Below, piece by piece: positions 17,704 through 27,038 of a DNA stretch of 64,000 bases. A model generated the notes under the pieces. That model saw only the letters and a list, made by a program, of their open reading frames with translations. It was not told where the DNA came from and did not search any database. Both the position numbers and the translations under genes were made by a program. Position 1 is the stretch's first letter. The number at the start of each line of letters is the position of its first letter. The DNA is from Treponema brennaborense (lineage in GTDB: Bacteria > Spirochaetota > Spirochaetia > Treponematales > Treponemataceae): the NCBI GenBank assembly GCA_023666275.1, contig JAMPCJ010000005.1:105245-169244 (forward strand), written 5' to 3'.

Positions 17704-19443
17704 TTATTTTTTATACTGTCGTTTTACTTTTTTTGTCGTGGTCATTTCAAGCGGAGCTTTCAGCAGCGTTATCTTGCCGATACGGGCATAAGGCTGCGCG
17801 GCTTTATTCACTTTGTTTACAATATTTTCAACCGCAGTGCGTACAGCGGCTTCCGATTCCGCAGCACCGCGGACAACGCCGAGTTTTTTCAGCAAGCTAT
17901 CCGACGGATACACGAGCGCTTCTATTCCTTCGGATTTTGTTTGTTCGTCCATAATGAAGCCCTGCACGGTTATCTGTTCGATATCGTCGTACAATTGGAA
18001 TGCATTTTCTATTTCTTCGGGGAAGACGTTTTTTCCGCCCGATGTAACAATCATGTTTTTTGCTCTGCCCGCAAGATACAGGAAATTTTCGTTGTCGAGT
18101 TTTCCGAGATCGCCCGTTTTGAACCAGCCGTCTTCGGTAAAAACGGCGGCAGTTTCTTCCGGCATGTTGTAATATCCGAGCATAACCATAGGACCTTTTA
18201 CTTGTATCTCGCCGACGCCGTTTTCATCCGCATCTGCAATCCGCATTTCCATGTACGGCGCAAAGTATCTTCCGACGCTTTTGATTTTGAAATGCTCTTT
18301 CGGATTAAGCGCAATAATCGGCGAGGTTTCTGTCAAACCGTAGCCTTGGATAAAATCGATGCCCATTTCGTTATATACGCGAAACACGCTCGGAGCAAGC
18401 GGACCGCCGCCGCAAATCGCGATTCTCAGCGAGCCGAGGCTTGCTTTGTTCAAAACGGATTTAAATAGTATCCGTCCGGGATTCACGCCGAATATTTTTT
18501 TCACGAAGTACGAAATTGCCATAAGCATTTTCATCAATCCGTAAACTGCCGCGCCTTTTGCGCGGATTCCTTTGAGAATGCCGGCAAGCAATTTATTAAA
18601 CAGCAGCGGCACGCCCAGCAGCATAGTTATTTTTCCGTCTTTCAATTCCCTCAGCATTGAAGAAACAGCCATTGATTTGCCGAACACTATTTCCGCGCCG
18701 ACGGAAAGACTTTCGAGAAATACTGCCAGCATCGTATATGCGTGATGAATCGGAAGCAGCGCATAAAAAACATCTGTGCAATAAATAGCAAGATTGGTCT
18801 GCGCAATATAGCAATCCGAAACAAGATTGCGATGCGTAAGCATAACGCCTTTCGGTGTGCCGGTCGTTCCCGATGTAAACAGAATTGCCGCGACATCCTG
18901 CTCGGAAGCAGTGACAGCAGCCGGGGATTGTTCTGTTTCCAGCAAATATACGTAGCGTTCGGGATATTTTTTATTCAGAGAATATACTTGCATATCAAAA
19001 GAGGCAATGTTCGATTTTTCCGAAAAGTATTCGAACTTTTCTTCATCGACAAAGAATAATTTCGGTTCAGCCGCACGAAGCAAATTTTCAATTTCATTAT
19101 CATGCAGCGCGTAATCTATCGGAACAATAATGCCGCCGGCTGTCAGCGCGGCAAGATACACGGTTCCCCATTCCGGAGAATTTTTTCCGGACACAGCGAT
19201 GCGGTCGCCTTTTTTTATGCCGGCGGACAGCATCCAGTCCGCCAGTTTTTCTGTATTCCGCAGCACCTGCGAATATGTAAGCGTATTGCGCTCCGGCAGG
19301 AATTCCGTAAAGCACGGACGGTCGGGGAAACGTGCCGCCGTAATTCTGAACATCTCAGGCAATGTCGGCCATTCGCCTGCAAAAAATTTGCCTTTAAAAT
19401 CCTGCAAGAAAGAAAACGGCGTTTCTGTCCGCGGCTGTTTCAT
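17704..19443 (-). CDS. AMP-forming acyl-CoA synthetase (long-chain type)
   Basis: 579 residues, activates a fatty acid to acyl-AMP and acyl-CoA. The AMP-binding signature AAILFTSGTTGTPKGVMLTH, the motif GYGLTETSPI, and the downstream GWFKTGDLG with the hinge LAGRAKNMIVTSGGKNVFPEEIE are all present. No clear membrane segment. This fits FadD/long-chain ligases that feed host or medium fatty acids into lipids. ATG 19443 is chosen for the upstream AGGAGCC; the frame extends 41 residues further without such a site. A minus-strand TGGTATAAT box at 19628-19620 is a promoter candidate, giving a leader of ~170 nt. Confidence 0.88.
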   Translation of the reverse strand: MKQPRTETPFSFLQDFKGKFFAGEWPTLPEMFRITAARFPDRPCFTEFLPERNTLTYSQVLRNTEKLADWMLSAGIKKGDRIAVSGKNSPEWGTVYLAALTAGGIIVPIDYALHDNEIENLLRAAEPKLFFVDEEKFEYFSEKSNIASFDMQVYSLNKKYPERYVYLLETEQSPAAVTASEQDVAAILFTSGTTGTPKGVMLTHRNLVSDCYIAQTNLAIYCTDVFYALLPIHHAYTMLAVFLESLSVGAEIVFGKSMAVSSMLRELKDGKITMLLGVPLLFNKLLAGILKGIRAKGAAVYGLMKMLMAISYFVKKIFGVNPGRILFKSVLNKASLGSLRIAICGGGPLAPSVFRVYNEMGIDFIQGYGLTETSPIIALNPKEHFKIKSVGRYFAPYMEMRIADADENGVGEIQVKGPMVMLGYYNMPEETAAVFTEDGWFKTGDLGKLDNENFLYLAGRAKNMIVTSGGKNVFPEEIENAFQLYDDIEQITVQGFIMDEQTKSEGIEALVYPSDSLLKKLGVVRGAAESEAAVRTAVENIVNKVNKAAQPYARIGKITLLKAPLEMTTTKKVKRQYKK

Positions 19444-19770
19444 ATCGGCTCCTATCAAATAAATGAATATCTGCAATTTAAAACTGCCGCACAGACACAC
19501 GTCAGTTTTATCTGCCGTTTGCGCACAAATTATTTTAATCGGCACATTTTTCTGCACAGGCGGCATAATTCATTTTCGGAAATTGATATTTCCTGCGATT
19601 TTTATTTCGCAGAAAACTTATTATACCATGATACTATGAAAAATTATCGGCGGGAAACGATAATTTTATTTGTGGATATTTATGTTATTCTATTATATAC
19701 TGCCGAAAAATTACCGAAAATAAAATTCGCAGGGAAATGCATGCCGCGAAATTTCGCAGAATAAATAATT
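19444..19770. other. Divergent intergenic region between acyl-CoA synthetase and NlpC/P60 genes
   Basis: Holds the leftward extended -10 box (19628-19620) and a rightward TATACT (19696-19701). A short open frame (ATG 19636 to TAA 19764; 42 codons) lies upstream of the NlpC gene, with a possible internal 7-codon frame (19741-19764) preceded by AGGGAA. No RNA gene is seen. Confidence 0.45.
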
Positions 19771-20886
19771 ATGAATAAATTAAATGCTTTCATCATTGCA
19801 GCCGGAATTTTATGCTGCTCAAGGCTTCCGCTGAGCGCCTTATCTCCGCAGGAACAACGCACTCAGTTTATCGAAATATGCAAAAGCTATCTCGGAACGC
19901 CTTATGTATACGGCGGCACATCAAAGCGCGGCATGGACTGCTCCGGACTTATTTTTGTTGCCGCGAAGAATTTGTGTCCCAAACCGCTGCCGCGGACTGC
20001 TGCCGATTTATATTCATTTTCGGAAAAAATAGCGGATGCGGAACGGGAACCGGGGGATCTTGTATTTTTCAAAACTGCCGGAACCAGAATATCGCATACG
20101 GGTGTATATCTCGGCAGCGGATCTTTTATCCATTCCGCCAGTGACGGATTGAAAACCGGCGTCATTATTTCATCGCTTTCCGATTCATACTGGAAAAAAA
20201 CATACGCCGGCAGCGGGCGCATTTTTAAAGCAACAGGTTTCGGCGATCAAAAATTTCTTTCAGGAGAATTAAGCGCGGCAAAAAAACAGGCATCGGCAGT
20301 TAAGAAAACAACGGCAAAAGAAAAATCTGCGCAAAATCAAAATGCCAGTACAGCAAAAACACAGGAAAAAGAAAACAGCACATTGCCTGCATTTCGCGGC
20401 GGCGGTCTTTTTTCAATTGATGTAACCGCGTCATTTAATTGGAACATACAAAATGACTTTTCCGCATCGGCCGCATACGGAGGTTCCTGCACAGCATTGC
20501 TCAGCATCGGCAAACGACCGGTAAAGCCCGGTATTTCCGCCGGATTCAGAATAACTCCATGGCTCGGCATCGTGCAAATTCCCGTTTGCGCAGTATTATC
20601 AATTTCACCGTTTTTTTCCGTATACACAGGAATCGTTCTCACCGCCGGCACGCCGATTTACGAAACCAACATTCGGCAGCAGCTAAAATCACCGCTGTAT
20701 CCGGGCACATTCGGCATAACAGTGAATACTCCTGCCCTGAAAATATCCGGCTGCAATGTCCGTATTTCACAAGACATTTCATACACGCTGTTTACGGACG
20801 CCGACGGCGGAAAACTGACATTGGGCAGCGCACTGCGCACCGGCTTGGTATTTTCAACCGGCGTGCGTGTTACAATTCCGATATAA
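19771..20886 (+). CDS. Secreted NlpC/P60 cysteine peptidase with C-terminal beta-rich domain
   Basis: 371 residues with a signal peptide (residues 1-24). Residues ~30-150 are an NlpC/P60 domain that cleaves peptidoglycan stem peptides: catalytic Cys57 in GMDCSGL, His109 in ISHTGVYLG and a third polar residue in FIHSAS. A Lys/Ala/Gln-rich linker (about 170-205) leads to a ~165-residue beta-rich region resembling an outer-membrane or surface barrel. No good ribosome-binding site precedes ATG 19771; a short upstream frame ends seven bases before it. The lipoprotein gene follows by 16 bp. Confidence 0.85.
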   Translation: MNKLNAFIIAAGILCCSRLPLSALSPQEQRTQFIEICKSYLGTPYVYGGTSKRGMDCSGLIFVAAKNLCPKPLPRTAADLYSFSEKIADAEREPGDLVFFKTAGTRISHTGVYLGSGSFIHSASDGLKTGVIISSLSDSYWKKTYAGSGRIFKATGFGDQKFLSGELSAAKKQASAVKKTTAKEKSAQNQNASTAKTQEKENSTLPAFRGGGLFSIDVTASFNWNIQNDFSASAAYGGSCTALLSIGKRPVKPGISAGFRITPWLGIVQIPVCAVLSISPFFSVYTGIVLTAGTPIYETNIRQQLKSPLYPGTFGITVNTPALKISGCNVRISQDISYTLFTDADGGKLTLGSALRTGLVFSTGVRVTIPI

Positions 20887-20902
20887 AAAGGTTAAGTTTT
20901 AT

Positions 20903-21637
20903 ATGAACATATCGAAACGAAAAATTTTCATTGTATTTGCAGCCGCCGTCGCGGCAGGCGGACTTTGTTCCTGCACAACGGCAATGGCAATAAATATCGC
21001 CGCAAACGATTCTGCGGAATTTGAATTGACAGCGCAAAGCGGAACAGCAGTCAAAAATCTTTTGCAGTCAGACTTCGGCACGGAAAATATCGGCGATTTT
21101 TTAATTGATAAGCCTGTTCAAAAAAAACTTGCGGAAAAAAAAATCACGATAAAAAACAGCGGCAACGCAATTGCGCAGCCGTACCGCCTGCATGCTTCCG
21201 CACCGGATTTTCGCCTGCTGTTTGCCGAATTTGCCGATATGTTCCGCATCAGCGAACAAAACGGAACTACTGCGCTGGAAATAGATTTTTCCCCCGAAAC
21301 ATTCCGGCAGCTTTCGGAACAGAACTTCGGAGAATTTTCGGAATATCTGGAGTTACTTATGGCTCCGCTTTTTACCGGCGAGCAAATGTCCGCCGCGGAA
21401 TATATGGAATTGATTGCTGCCGTATACGGCGAAACTGCGGCGCATGAACTTGAATCGGCAGAAATAAGCGCGGTTATACATGTTCCCGCAAAAACAGCAC
21501 GAACATTTATTTCAAAAGAAGCTGTCGGAACGATTGCTTCCGATAAAAATTCCGCTGTAATTGTAATTCCATTGGTACAATTTTTAACAAATTCCGCACA
21601 ATCGCTTTATCGCATAGAATGGAAAAACACAGAATAA
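20903..21637 (+). CDS. Lipoprotein of unknown function
   Basis: 244 residues. The signal peptide runs to GGLCSC, a spirochaete-type lipobox, so the protein should be lipid-anchored outside the inner membrane. The rest is acidic and rich in Ala/Glu with no known domain. ATG 20903 is chosen as the first start near AAAGG. Close spacing to the NlpC/P60 gene suggests cotranscription and perhaps an envelope role. Confidence 0.7.
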   Translation: MNISKRKIFIVFAAAVAAGGLCSCTTAMAINIAANDSAEFELTAQSGTAVKNLLQSDFGTENIGDFLIDKPVQKKLAEKKITIKNSGNAIAQPYRLHASAPDFRLLFAEFADMFRISEQNGTTALEIDFSPETFRQLSEQNFGEFSEYLELLMAPLFTGEQMSAAEYMELIAAVYGETAAHELESAEISAVIHVPAKTARTFISKEAVGTIASDKNSAVIVIPLVQFLTNSAQSLYRIEWKNTE

Positions 21638-21694
21638 TTTAACGCTTAATGATATATAACAACATTTTGTACAACATAACAGCATCGATAATTG

Positions 21695-21747
21695 TTGCAT
21701 GTTTTCAGCTCGTCCGATATACTAATCGAGCTTTATTTATAGATTAG
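21695..21747 (+). promoter_or_regulatory. Promoter and operator-like dyad of the hydrogenase operon
   Basis: TTGCAT (21695-21700), 17-bp spacer, TATACT (21718-21723). A dyad CTAATC/GATTAG (21722-21747) overlaps the end of the -10 box and the start site, where a repressor would block transcription. Upstream, the heptamer ACAACAT occurs twice in direct orientation with a 12-bp period (21659-21677). No regulator identity can be read. Confidence 0.7.
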
Positions 21748-21780
21748 CAGAATATTTTTTACTAACACGGAGGGTCTTTC

Positions 21781-22263
21781 ATGACAGAAGCGGCGACGGA
21801 TGCGGGGTTTTCTCAAGAACTCGAAGCATTTATCAGTGAATGGAAAAATAAGCCCGGAAATCTTATCATGATTCTGCATAAAGTGCAGGAAGAACAGGGC
21901 TATATTTCAAAGGAAGCAGCACAAGCTGTTGCGGAACGCACCGGAACACATCTTGCAAGGGTATACGGCGTTATGTCCTTTTATCATTTTTTCAAAACAC
22001 AGCGGCCGGGAAAAAACACAGTCAGCGTTTGTCTGGGAACAGCTTGTTATTTAAAAGGCGGGCAAGACCTTATCGATGAAGCGCGCAGTATTCTCGGTTT
22101 GCCGGAAGGAAAAATTTCCACTGACGACGGATTATTTTCCGTGGAACCGGTTCGCTGCATCGGCTGCTGCGGACTTTCCCCTGTTATTTCCATTAACGGC
22201 GACGTATACGGGAAACTGACAAAAAATCAAATGGCGGGAATCCTGGATAAATACCGGAACTAG
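21781..22263 (+). CDS. hndA: NADH/NADP-linked hydrogenase subunit, NuoE-like [2Fe-2S]
   Basis: 160 residues. Thioredoxin-like [2Fe-2S] protein of the NuoE/HndA/HydC family, with cluster cysteines in CLGTACYLKGG and VRCIGCCGLSP. It passes electrons between the NuoF-like subunit and the hydrogenase in multimeric [FeFe] hydrogenases. ATG 21781 follows GGAGG. First gene of the operon, 48 bp before the ATPase gene. Confidence 0.92.
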   Translation: MTEAATDAGFSQELEAFISEWKNKPGNLIMILHKVQEEQGYISKEAAQAVAERTGTHLARVYGVMSFYHFFKTQRPGKNTVSVCLGTACYLKGGQDLIDEARSILGLPEGKISTDDGLFSVEPVRCIGCCGLSPVISINGDVYGKLTKNQMAGILDKYRN

Positions 22264-22310
22264 CGCTGCCAAACGGCAAATAATTTCGGCAGCCGATAAA
22301 AGGATTGCGT

Positions 22311-22859
22311 GTGCATTACACACTTTGCGATATGCTTGCAGATCTTACTCAAAATGCTGTAGAAGCCGCATCATCTGAAATTACTATAGAAATTGATGAA
22401 ACAGAAGACGCTTTGACAGCATACATCCGCGACAACGGCAAAGGCATGGATTCCGAAACCTTAAAAAAAGCGGAAAATCCTTTTTACACGGACGGGGAAA
22501 AACATCCGCAGCGAAAAACGGGAATGGGCATTCCTTTTCTCATACAAACTGCGGAAACAACGGACGGCGAATGGAACATAACATCCCAGAAAGGCGAAGG
22601 AACAACGGTATACATGCGGTTTGATTTGAAAAACATCGACACACCGCCGATCGGCAGCATACCGCTTTTTTTTCGGCAGGCATTCACTTTTGAAAAAAAT
22701 TACGAAATGACAATTATCCGAAAAAAAAATACCGAAAACATCCATCTGCAATATGCATTGAAGCGAAGTGAAATTGCCGATGCACTCGGCGGATTCGAAA
22801 CCGCAAGCCAGCTCTCGCTGCTGGGAGATTTTCTTAAAAGTCAGGAAGAAATTGAATAA
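22311..22859 (+). CDS. Stand-alone GHKL (histidine-kinase-type) ATPase in the hydrogenase operon
   Basis: 182 residues from a GTG preceded by AGGA; an in-frame TTG two codons earlier is too close to that site. The N box (DLTQNAVEAAS), G1 (DNGKGMD) and G2 (KTGMGIPFL) of the GHKL ATP-binding fold are present, but there is no dimerisation/phospho-acceptor domain and no sensor. So it cannot be a classical kinase on its own. Placed inside the hydrogenase operon between hndA and hndB, it may regulate or assemble the complex. The last ~60 residues are of unknown fold. Confidence 0.8.
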   Translation: MHYTLCDMLADLTQNAVEAASSEITIEIDETEDALTAYIRDNGKGMDSETLKKAENPFYTDGEKHPQRKTGMGIPFLIQTAETTDGEWNITSQKGEGTTVYMRFDLKNIDTPPIGSIPLFFRQAFTFEKNYEMTIIRKKNTENIHLQYALKRSEIADALGGFETASQLSLLGDFLKSQEEIE

Positions 22860-22920
22860 TGCATCGGAAGCCGCTGTATCGGTTCCGATAATCGCTGATA
22901 CGATTTTATAGGAGTTTTAT

Positions 22921-23313
22921 ATGGCAAAAATGTCTTTGGAAGATCTGCGGAAACTGCGCAGCCAAAAACAAAGTGAATTGAAAAGACGCGATACTAACGA
23001 TAAAAACATACAAATTATCGTAGGTATGGGAACCTGCGGCATTGCTGCCGGAGCAAAAGACACGCTCGACGCATTTATTTCCGTGCTTGAACAAAAAGGC
23101 ATGGCGGAAAACGCTATTATCCGCCAAACCGGCTGTATGGGACTGTGCGCAAATGAACCTACCGTCGAAGTCATCGTACCGGATATGCCGGCTGTCATTT
23201 ACGGAAATGTAACCGCGGCGGCTGTGCCGGAAATAATCGAAAAGCATATCATCGGCAAGCAGCTGCTTGAAAACAGCATTCTTGATCGCCCGTCCATAGA
23301 TATTGTCAAATAA
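22921..23313 (+). CDS. hndB: Hydrogenase HndB-like thioredoxin-fold [2Fe-2S] subunit
   Basis: 130 residues. Residues ~35-110 follow the thioredoxin-like ferredoxin plan with cysteines in VGMGTCGIAAGA and TGCMGLCANEP. HndB is a small electron carrier of NADP-reducing [FeFe] hydrogenases. ATG 22921 follows GGAG. Spaced 20 bp from the NuoF-like gene. Confidence 0.88.
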   Translation: MAKMSLEDLRKLRSQKQSELKRRDTNDKNIQIIVGMGTCGIAAGAKDTLDAFISVLEQKGMAENAIIRQTGCMGLCANEPTVEVIVPDMPAVIYGNVTAAAVPEIIEKHIIGKQLLENSILDRPSIDIVK

Positions 23314-23333
23314 TTATTTTCAGGAGAAAAAAA

Positions 23334-25115
23334 ATGGCATATACCCATTATATACTTGTCTGCGGCGGAACCGGCTGCGAATCAAGCAAAGCAGATGATA
23401 TTTACAAAAACCTGCTTGCCGAGGCGAAAAATTTCAATGTTTCAGACAAAGTTCAGATAGTAAAAACCGGTTGTTTCGGTTTCTGCGAAAAAGGACCTAT
23501 CGTAAAAGTTTTGCCGGAAGATTCTTTTTATGTTGAAGTAAAACCGGAAGATGCAAAAACAATCATTGCGGAACAGGTTGTAAAAGGCCGCGAAGTTGAA
23601 AAATTACTCTACAACAAAGAGAAAAAAAACAGAGAAGATGTGGAAGAAATCCAGTTTTACAAAAAACAGCTCCGCATCGTTCTGCGCAACTGCGGCATCA
23701 TAAATCCGGAAGATATCACGGAATATATTGCCCGCGACGGTTATCACGCGCTTGAAAAAGCATTGTTCGAATATACTCCGGAACAAATCGTTGAAGAAAT
23801 AAAAAAATCCGGTTTACGCGGACGCGGCGGCGCCGGATTTCCGACTGGCTTAAAATGGGAAGCCGGACTCAAAGCTGCGGGCGATGTAAAATACGTTGTC
23901 TGCAATGCGGACGAAGGCGATCCGGGCGCATATATGGATCGTTCGACAATCGAAGGCGATCCTCATTCAATCCTCGAAGCTATGACTATCTGCGGCAAGG
24001 CAATCGGCGCGCACAAAGGATTTATTTATATCCGTGCGGAATATCCGCTCGCCGTAGAACGCTTAAAAATAGCCATGAAGCAGGCAAAAGAAAACGGACT
24101 GCTCGGCGAAAATATTCTCGGTTCCGGATTCGATTTCGACATTGAAATCCGTCTCGGCGCGGGCGCATTTGTCTGCGGTGAAGAAACCGCGCTTCTGCGC
24201 TCTATCGAAGGAAAACGCGGAATGCCGACGCCGAAACCGCCGTTTCCTGCGCAGGCCGGTCTATGGGGAAAACCGACTGTCATCAACAATGTCGAAACTT
24301 GGGCAAATATTCCCGTTATTCTGACAAAAGGCGCAGATTGGTTTAATAAAATCGGTACCGACGATTCCAAAGGAACAAAAGTATTCGCCCTCACAGGAAA
24401 AATCAACAATTCCGGGCTTGTGGAAGTTCCGATGGGAACGACGCTTCGGGAAATTATCTTTGAAATCGGCGGCGGAATTAAAAACGGAAAAAAATTCAAA
24501 GGCGTCCAAACCGGCGGACCCTCCGGCGGAATCATCACCGAAGAAGCGCTCGATACACCGATAGATTTCGGTGCGCTGACACGGCTCGGTTCCATGATGG
24601 GCTCCGGCGGCATGATTGTCATGGACGAAGACGACTGTGTAGTAGACGTTTCCAAATTCTATATGGAATTCTGCGTGGACGAAAGCTGCGGAAAATGTTC
24701 GCCGTGCCGAATCGGAACGCGCCAATTGTATGCCATACTCGATAAAATTTCGCGCGGCAGCGGAGAAATGGAAGACCTCCAAAAGCTCAAAGATATCGGA
24801 CAGGCAATGAAAACGTGCTCGCTTTGCGCGCTCGGTCAGTCCGCGCCTAATCCGACATTATCGACATTGAAAAAATTCGAGCAGGAATATATCGATCATA
24901 TCGTTCATAAAAAATGTGCGGCGGGCAAATGCAAAAAACTTGTTTCATACATGATTACGGAAAAATGTATCGGATGCGGCATGTGCGCACGCAACTGTCC
25001 GGCAGGCTGTATCTCCGGAGAAAAGAAAATGCGCCACGTCATCGATCAGCAGAAATGTCTGAAATGCGGCGCATGCGCTTCTGCCTGCAAATTCAACGCA
25101 ATTATCAAGAAGTAA
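23334..25115 (+). CDS. hndC: Hydrogenase flavoprotein subunit, NuoF-like (HndC/HydB)
   Basis: 593 residues. N-terminal ~100 residues are an extra thioredoxin-like [2Fe-2S] domain (VCGGTGCESSK, TGCFGFCEKGP). The central NuoF core has GRGGAGFPTGLKWE (NAD site) and CNADEGDPGAYMDR (FMN site), and ESCGKCSPCRIGT plus a later Cys give the N3 [4Fe-4S] cluster. The C-terminal ~65 residues carry two ferredoxin [4Fe-4S] motifs (CIGCGMCARNCPAG; CLKCGACASACKF). This is the subunit that connects NAD(P)H and ferredoxin with the hydrogenase in bifurcating complexes. Next gene 10 bp downstream. Confidence 0.95.
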   Translation: MAYTHYILVCGGTGCESSKADDIYKNLLAEAKNFNVSDKVQIVKTGCFGFCEKGPIVKVLPEDSFYVEVKPEDAKTIIAEQVVKGREVEKLLYNKEKKNREDVEEIQFYKKQLRIVLRNCGIINPEDITEYIARDGYHALEKALFEYTPEQIVEEIKKSGLRGRGGAGFPTGLKWEAGLKAAGDVKYVVCNADEGDPGAYMDRSTIEGDPHSILEAMTICGKAIGAHKGFIYIRAEYPLAVERLKIAMKQAKENGLLGENILGSGFDFDIEIRLGAGAFVCGEETALLRSIEGKRGMPTPKPPFPAQAGLWGKPTVINNVETWANIPVILTKGADWFNKIGTDDSKGTKVFALTGKINNSGLVEVPMGTTLREIIFEIGGGIKNGKKFKGVQTGGPSGGIITEEALDTPIDFGALTRLGSMMGSGGMIVMDEDDCVVDVSKFYMEFCVDESCGKCSPCRIGTRQLYAILDKISRGSGEMEDLQKLKDIGQAMKTCSLCALGQSAPNPTLSTLKKFEQEYIDHIVHKKCAAGKCKKLVSYMITEKCIGCGMCARNCPAGCISGEKKMRHVIDQQKCLKCGACASACKFNAIIKK

Positions 25116-25125
25116 GGGGAAAATC

Positions 25126-26877
25126 ATGATAAATCTTACAATAAACGGCAAGGATGTTTCTGTTCAGGAAGGAACTTCTATCCTGCAGGCTGCAAGACAG
25201 CTGGATATAAAAATACCGACACTTTGCTATAATCCGGATCTTCCGGCATGGGCTTCGTGCGGAATTTGCGTGGTAAAAATGGTCGGTCCGCGCGGATCAA
25301 AAATGGTCCGCGCCTGCTGCACGGAATGCACGGCAGGCATGAATATCGTAACGAGCGATATTGAACTGATAAAAGCGCGCCGCACAGTACTCGAATTGAT
25401 TCTTTCAAATCATCCGGCAGACTGTCTTCAGTGCAGCCGCAGCGGACAATGCGAATTGCAGAATCTCGCCGCGGATTTCGGTTTACGTTCCGCTCCGCGT
25501 TTCGAGCGCATTTTGAAAAATCAGCCGACAGATGATTCATACGAAGAAATAGTGCTCGACCGTGATAAATGCATCAACTGCGGACGCTGCGTGGAAGCAT
25601 GCCAGCTTATGCAGAACGTCTGGGCGCTGGAATATACCGGACGCGGCGATAAAACGGTTATCGGTCCGGTTGCTGGCGCAGATCTTGCGCACAGTCCGTG
25701 TATACGCTGCGGACAATGCGCTGCACATTGTCCGACAGGGGCTATCACAACGCGCAATCCGCTCGAAAAAGTGTTTGAAAAACTTGCAGATTTCGAACTT
25801 ACTCCTGTCGTATCGATTGCGCCGTCTGTACGCGCCGCAATCGGTGAAGAATTCGGGTTGCCGGCAGGAACGCTCACAACCGGCAAAATCTATACAGCGC
25901 TTCGTATGCTGGGATTCAAATACATTTTCGACACCAATTTTGCAGCAGATCTCACGATAATGGAAGAAAGCACAGAACTTGTAGAACGAATCACAAAAGG
26001 CGGTGCACTGCCGATGTTTACAAGCTGCTGCCCTGGCTGGGTTGATTATGCCGAAAAAAATTATCACGACATGCTGCCGAATCTGTCCACTGCAAAAAGC
26101 CCGCAGCAAATGCAGGGAGCTGTTACCAAAACTTATTGGGCACAGCAAGCCGGTTTTTCGCCGGAAAAGATTTTTCACGTTTCCATTATGCCTTGCACAG
26201 CAAAAGCGTATGAAGCACGCCGCAACGATGATATGAAATCTTCCGGAGCGCAGGACATCGATATGGTTCTTACAACACGGGAATTTGCGCAAATCCTGAA
26301 ACAAGCGGGAATCGATTTCGCGAATCTGCCGGACAGCGAAGCCGATAATCCTATCGGACCATATTCCGGCGCCGGAACAATTTTCGGAGCAACAGGCGGC
26401 GTTATGGAAGCTGCCGTCCGCACTGCCTACAAATTGGTTACCGGAAAAGAATTGGGGAATATCGATTATGCGCCGGCACGCGGGCTTGACGGAGTAAAAA
26501 AGGCTGAAATTGACTTCGGCGGCAAAAAAATAAAAATTGCAGTCGTTCATCAAATGAGCAATGTCGATTCCGTTATTCAAGAAATAAGAGATGCCGCAGC
26601 CGCAGGCAAAGAGCGTCCCTACGATTTTATCGAAGTCATGGCATGCCGCGGCGGATGTGTTACCGGCGGCGGACAGCCTTACGGACATTGCGATGAGTTG
26701 CGTACAAAGCGTGCAGCCGCTCTATATGAAGACGACGCTTCGCATGAAATCCGTGTTTCTCATAAAAATCCGCTGATTACCAAAATTTATCAGGATTATT
26801 TCGGGGAACCGAACAGCGAAAAAGCGCACCATTTGCTGCATACCGTTTATACTGCGCGCAGTTTGTATACAAAATAA
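25126..26877 (+). CDS. hndD: [FeFe] hydrogenase catalytic subunit (HndD/HydA)
   Basis: 583 residues. It makes or oxidises H2. Order: N-terminal [2Fe-2S] domain (CYNPDLPAWASCGIC), His-Cys [4Fe-4S] site (HPADCLQCSRSGQCELQ), two [4Fe-4S] ferredoxin motifs (CINCGRCVEAC; CIRCGQCAAHCPTG), then the H-cluster domain with all three signatures: TSCCPGW, MPCTAKAYEARR and ACRGGCVTGGGQP. The C-terminal small domain (PLITKIYQDYFGEP) is complete. Last gene of the operon, ended by a hairpin at 26896. H-cluster maturases (HydE/F/G) are not in the window. Confidence 0.97.
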   Translation: MINLTINGKDVSVQEGTSILQAARQLDIKIPTLCYNPDLPAWASCGICVVKMVGPRGSKMVRACCTECTAGMNIVTSDIELIKARRTVLELILSNHPADCLQCSRSGQCELQNLAADFGLRSAPRFERILKNQPTDDSYEEIVLDRDKCINCGRCVEACQLMQNVWALEYTGRGDKTVIGPVAGADLAHSPCIRCGQCAAHCPTGAITTRNPLEKVFEKLADFELTPVVSIAPSVRAAIGEEFGLPAGTLTTGKIYTALRMLGFKYIFDTNFAADLTIMEESTELVERITKGGALPMFTSCCPGWVDYAEKNYHDMLPNLSTAKSPQQMQGAVTKTYWAQQAGFSPEKIFHVSIMPCTAKAYEARRNDDMKSSGAQDIDMVLTTREFAQILKQAGIDFANLPDSEADNPIGPYSGAGTIFGATGGVMEAAVRTAYKLVTGKELGNIDYAPARGLDGVKKAEIDFGGKKIKIAVVHQMSNVDSVIQEIRDAAAAGKERPYDFIEVMACRGGCVTGGGQPYGHCDELRTKRAAALYEDDASHEIRVSHKNPLITKIYQDYFGEPNSEKAHHLLHTVYTARSLYTK

Positions 26878-26895
26878 GCAATAAAACAAAATCAT

Positions 26896-26929
26896 GTTCC
26901 CGGATTTTCCTCGGCGGAAATTCGGGAAC
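26896..26929 (+). terminator. Terminator-like hairpin after the hydrogenase operon
   Basis: GTTCCCG ... CGGGAAC with an inner AAAT/ATTT pairing, followed after a short GC-rich stretch by TTTT. Separates the hydrogenase operon from cheW. Confidence 0.7.
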
Positions 26930-26967
26930 GCTGCCGCTTTTATCGGACATCATAAACAAAAAACAAC

Positions 26968-26996
26968 TTGAGAAAATAAAAATCTCGTGATATACT
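26968..26996 (+). promoter_or_regulatory. Promoter of cheW
   Basis: TTGAGA (26968-26973) and TATACT (26991-26996), spaced 17 bp. It gives a leader of about 35 nt that carries the GGAGG site of cheW, so this gene uses ordinary initiation. Confidence 0.8.
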
Positions 26997-27038
26997 CGAC
27001 AAACAATAGTGCCAAAATACCGCCCGACGGAGGATCGT

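Noticed and set aside
26646..26685. Arginine in ACRGGCVTGGGQP of the hydrogenase, thought to be a substituted active-site residue
   Set aside because: That position varies among [FeFe] hydrogenases; the cysteines and the GGGQP part are intact.
25537..26688. 383-codon frame opposite the [FeFe] hydrogenase gene
   Set aside because: Pure shadow of hndD, which has every cluster motif.
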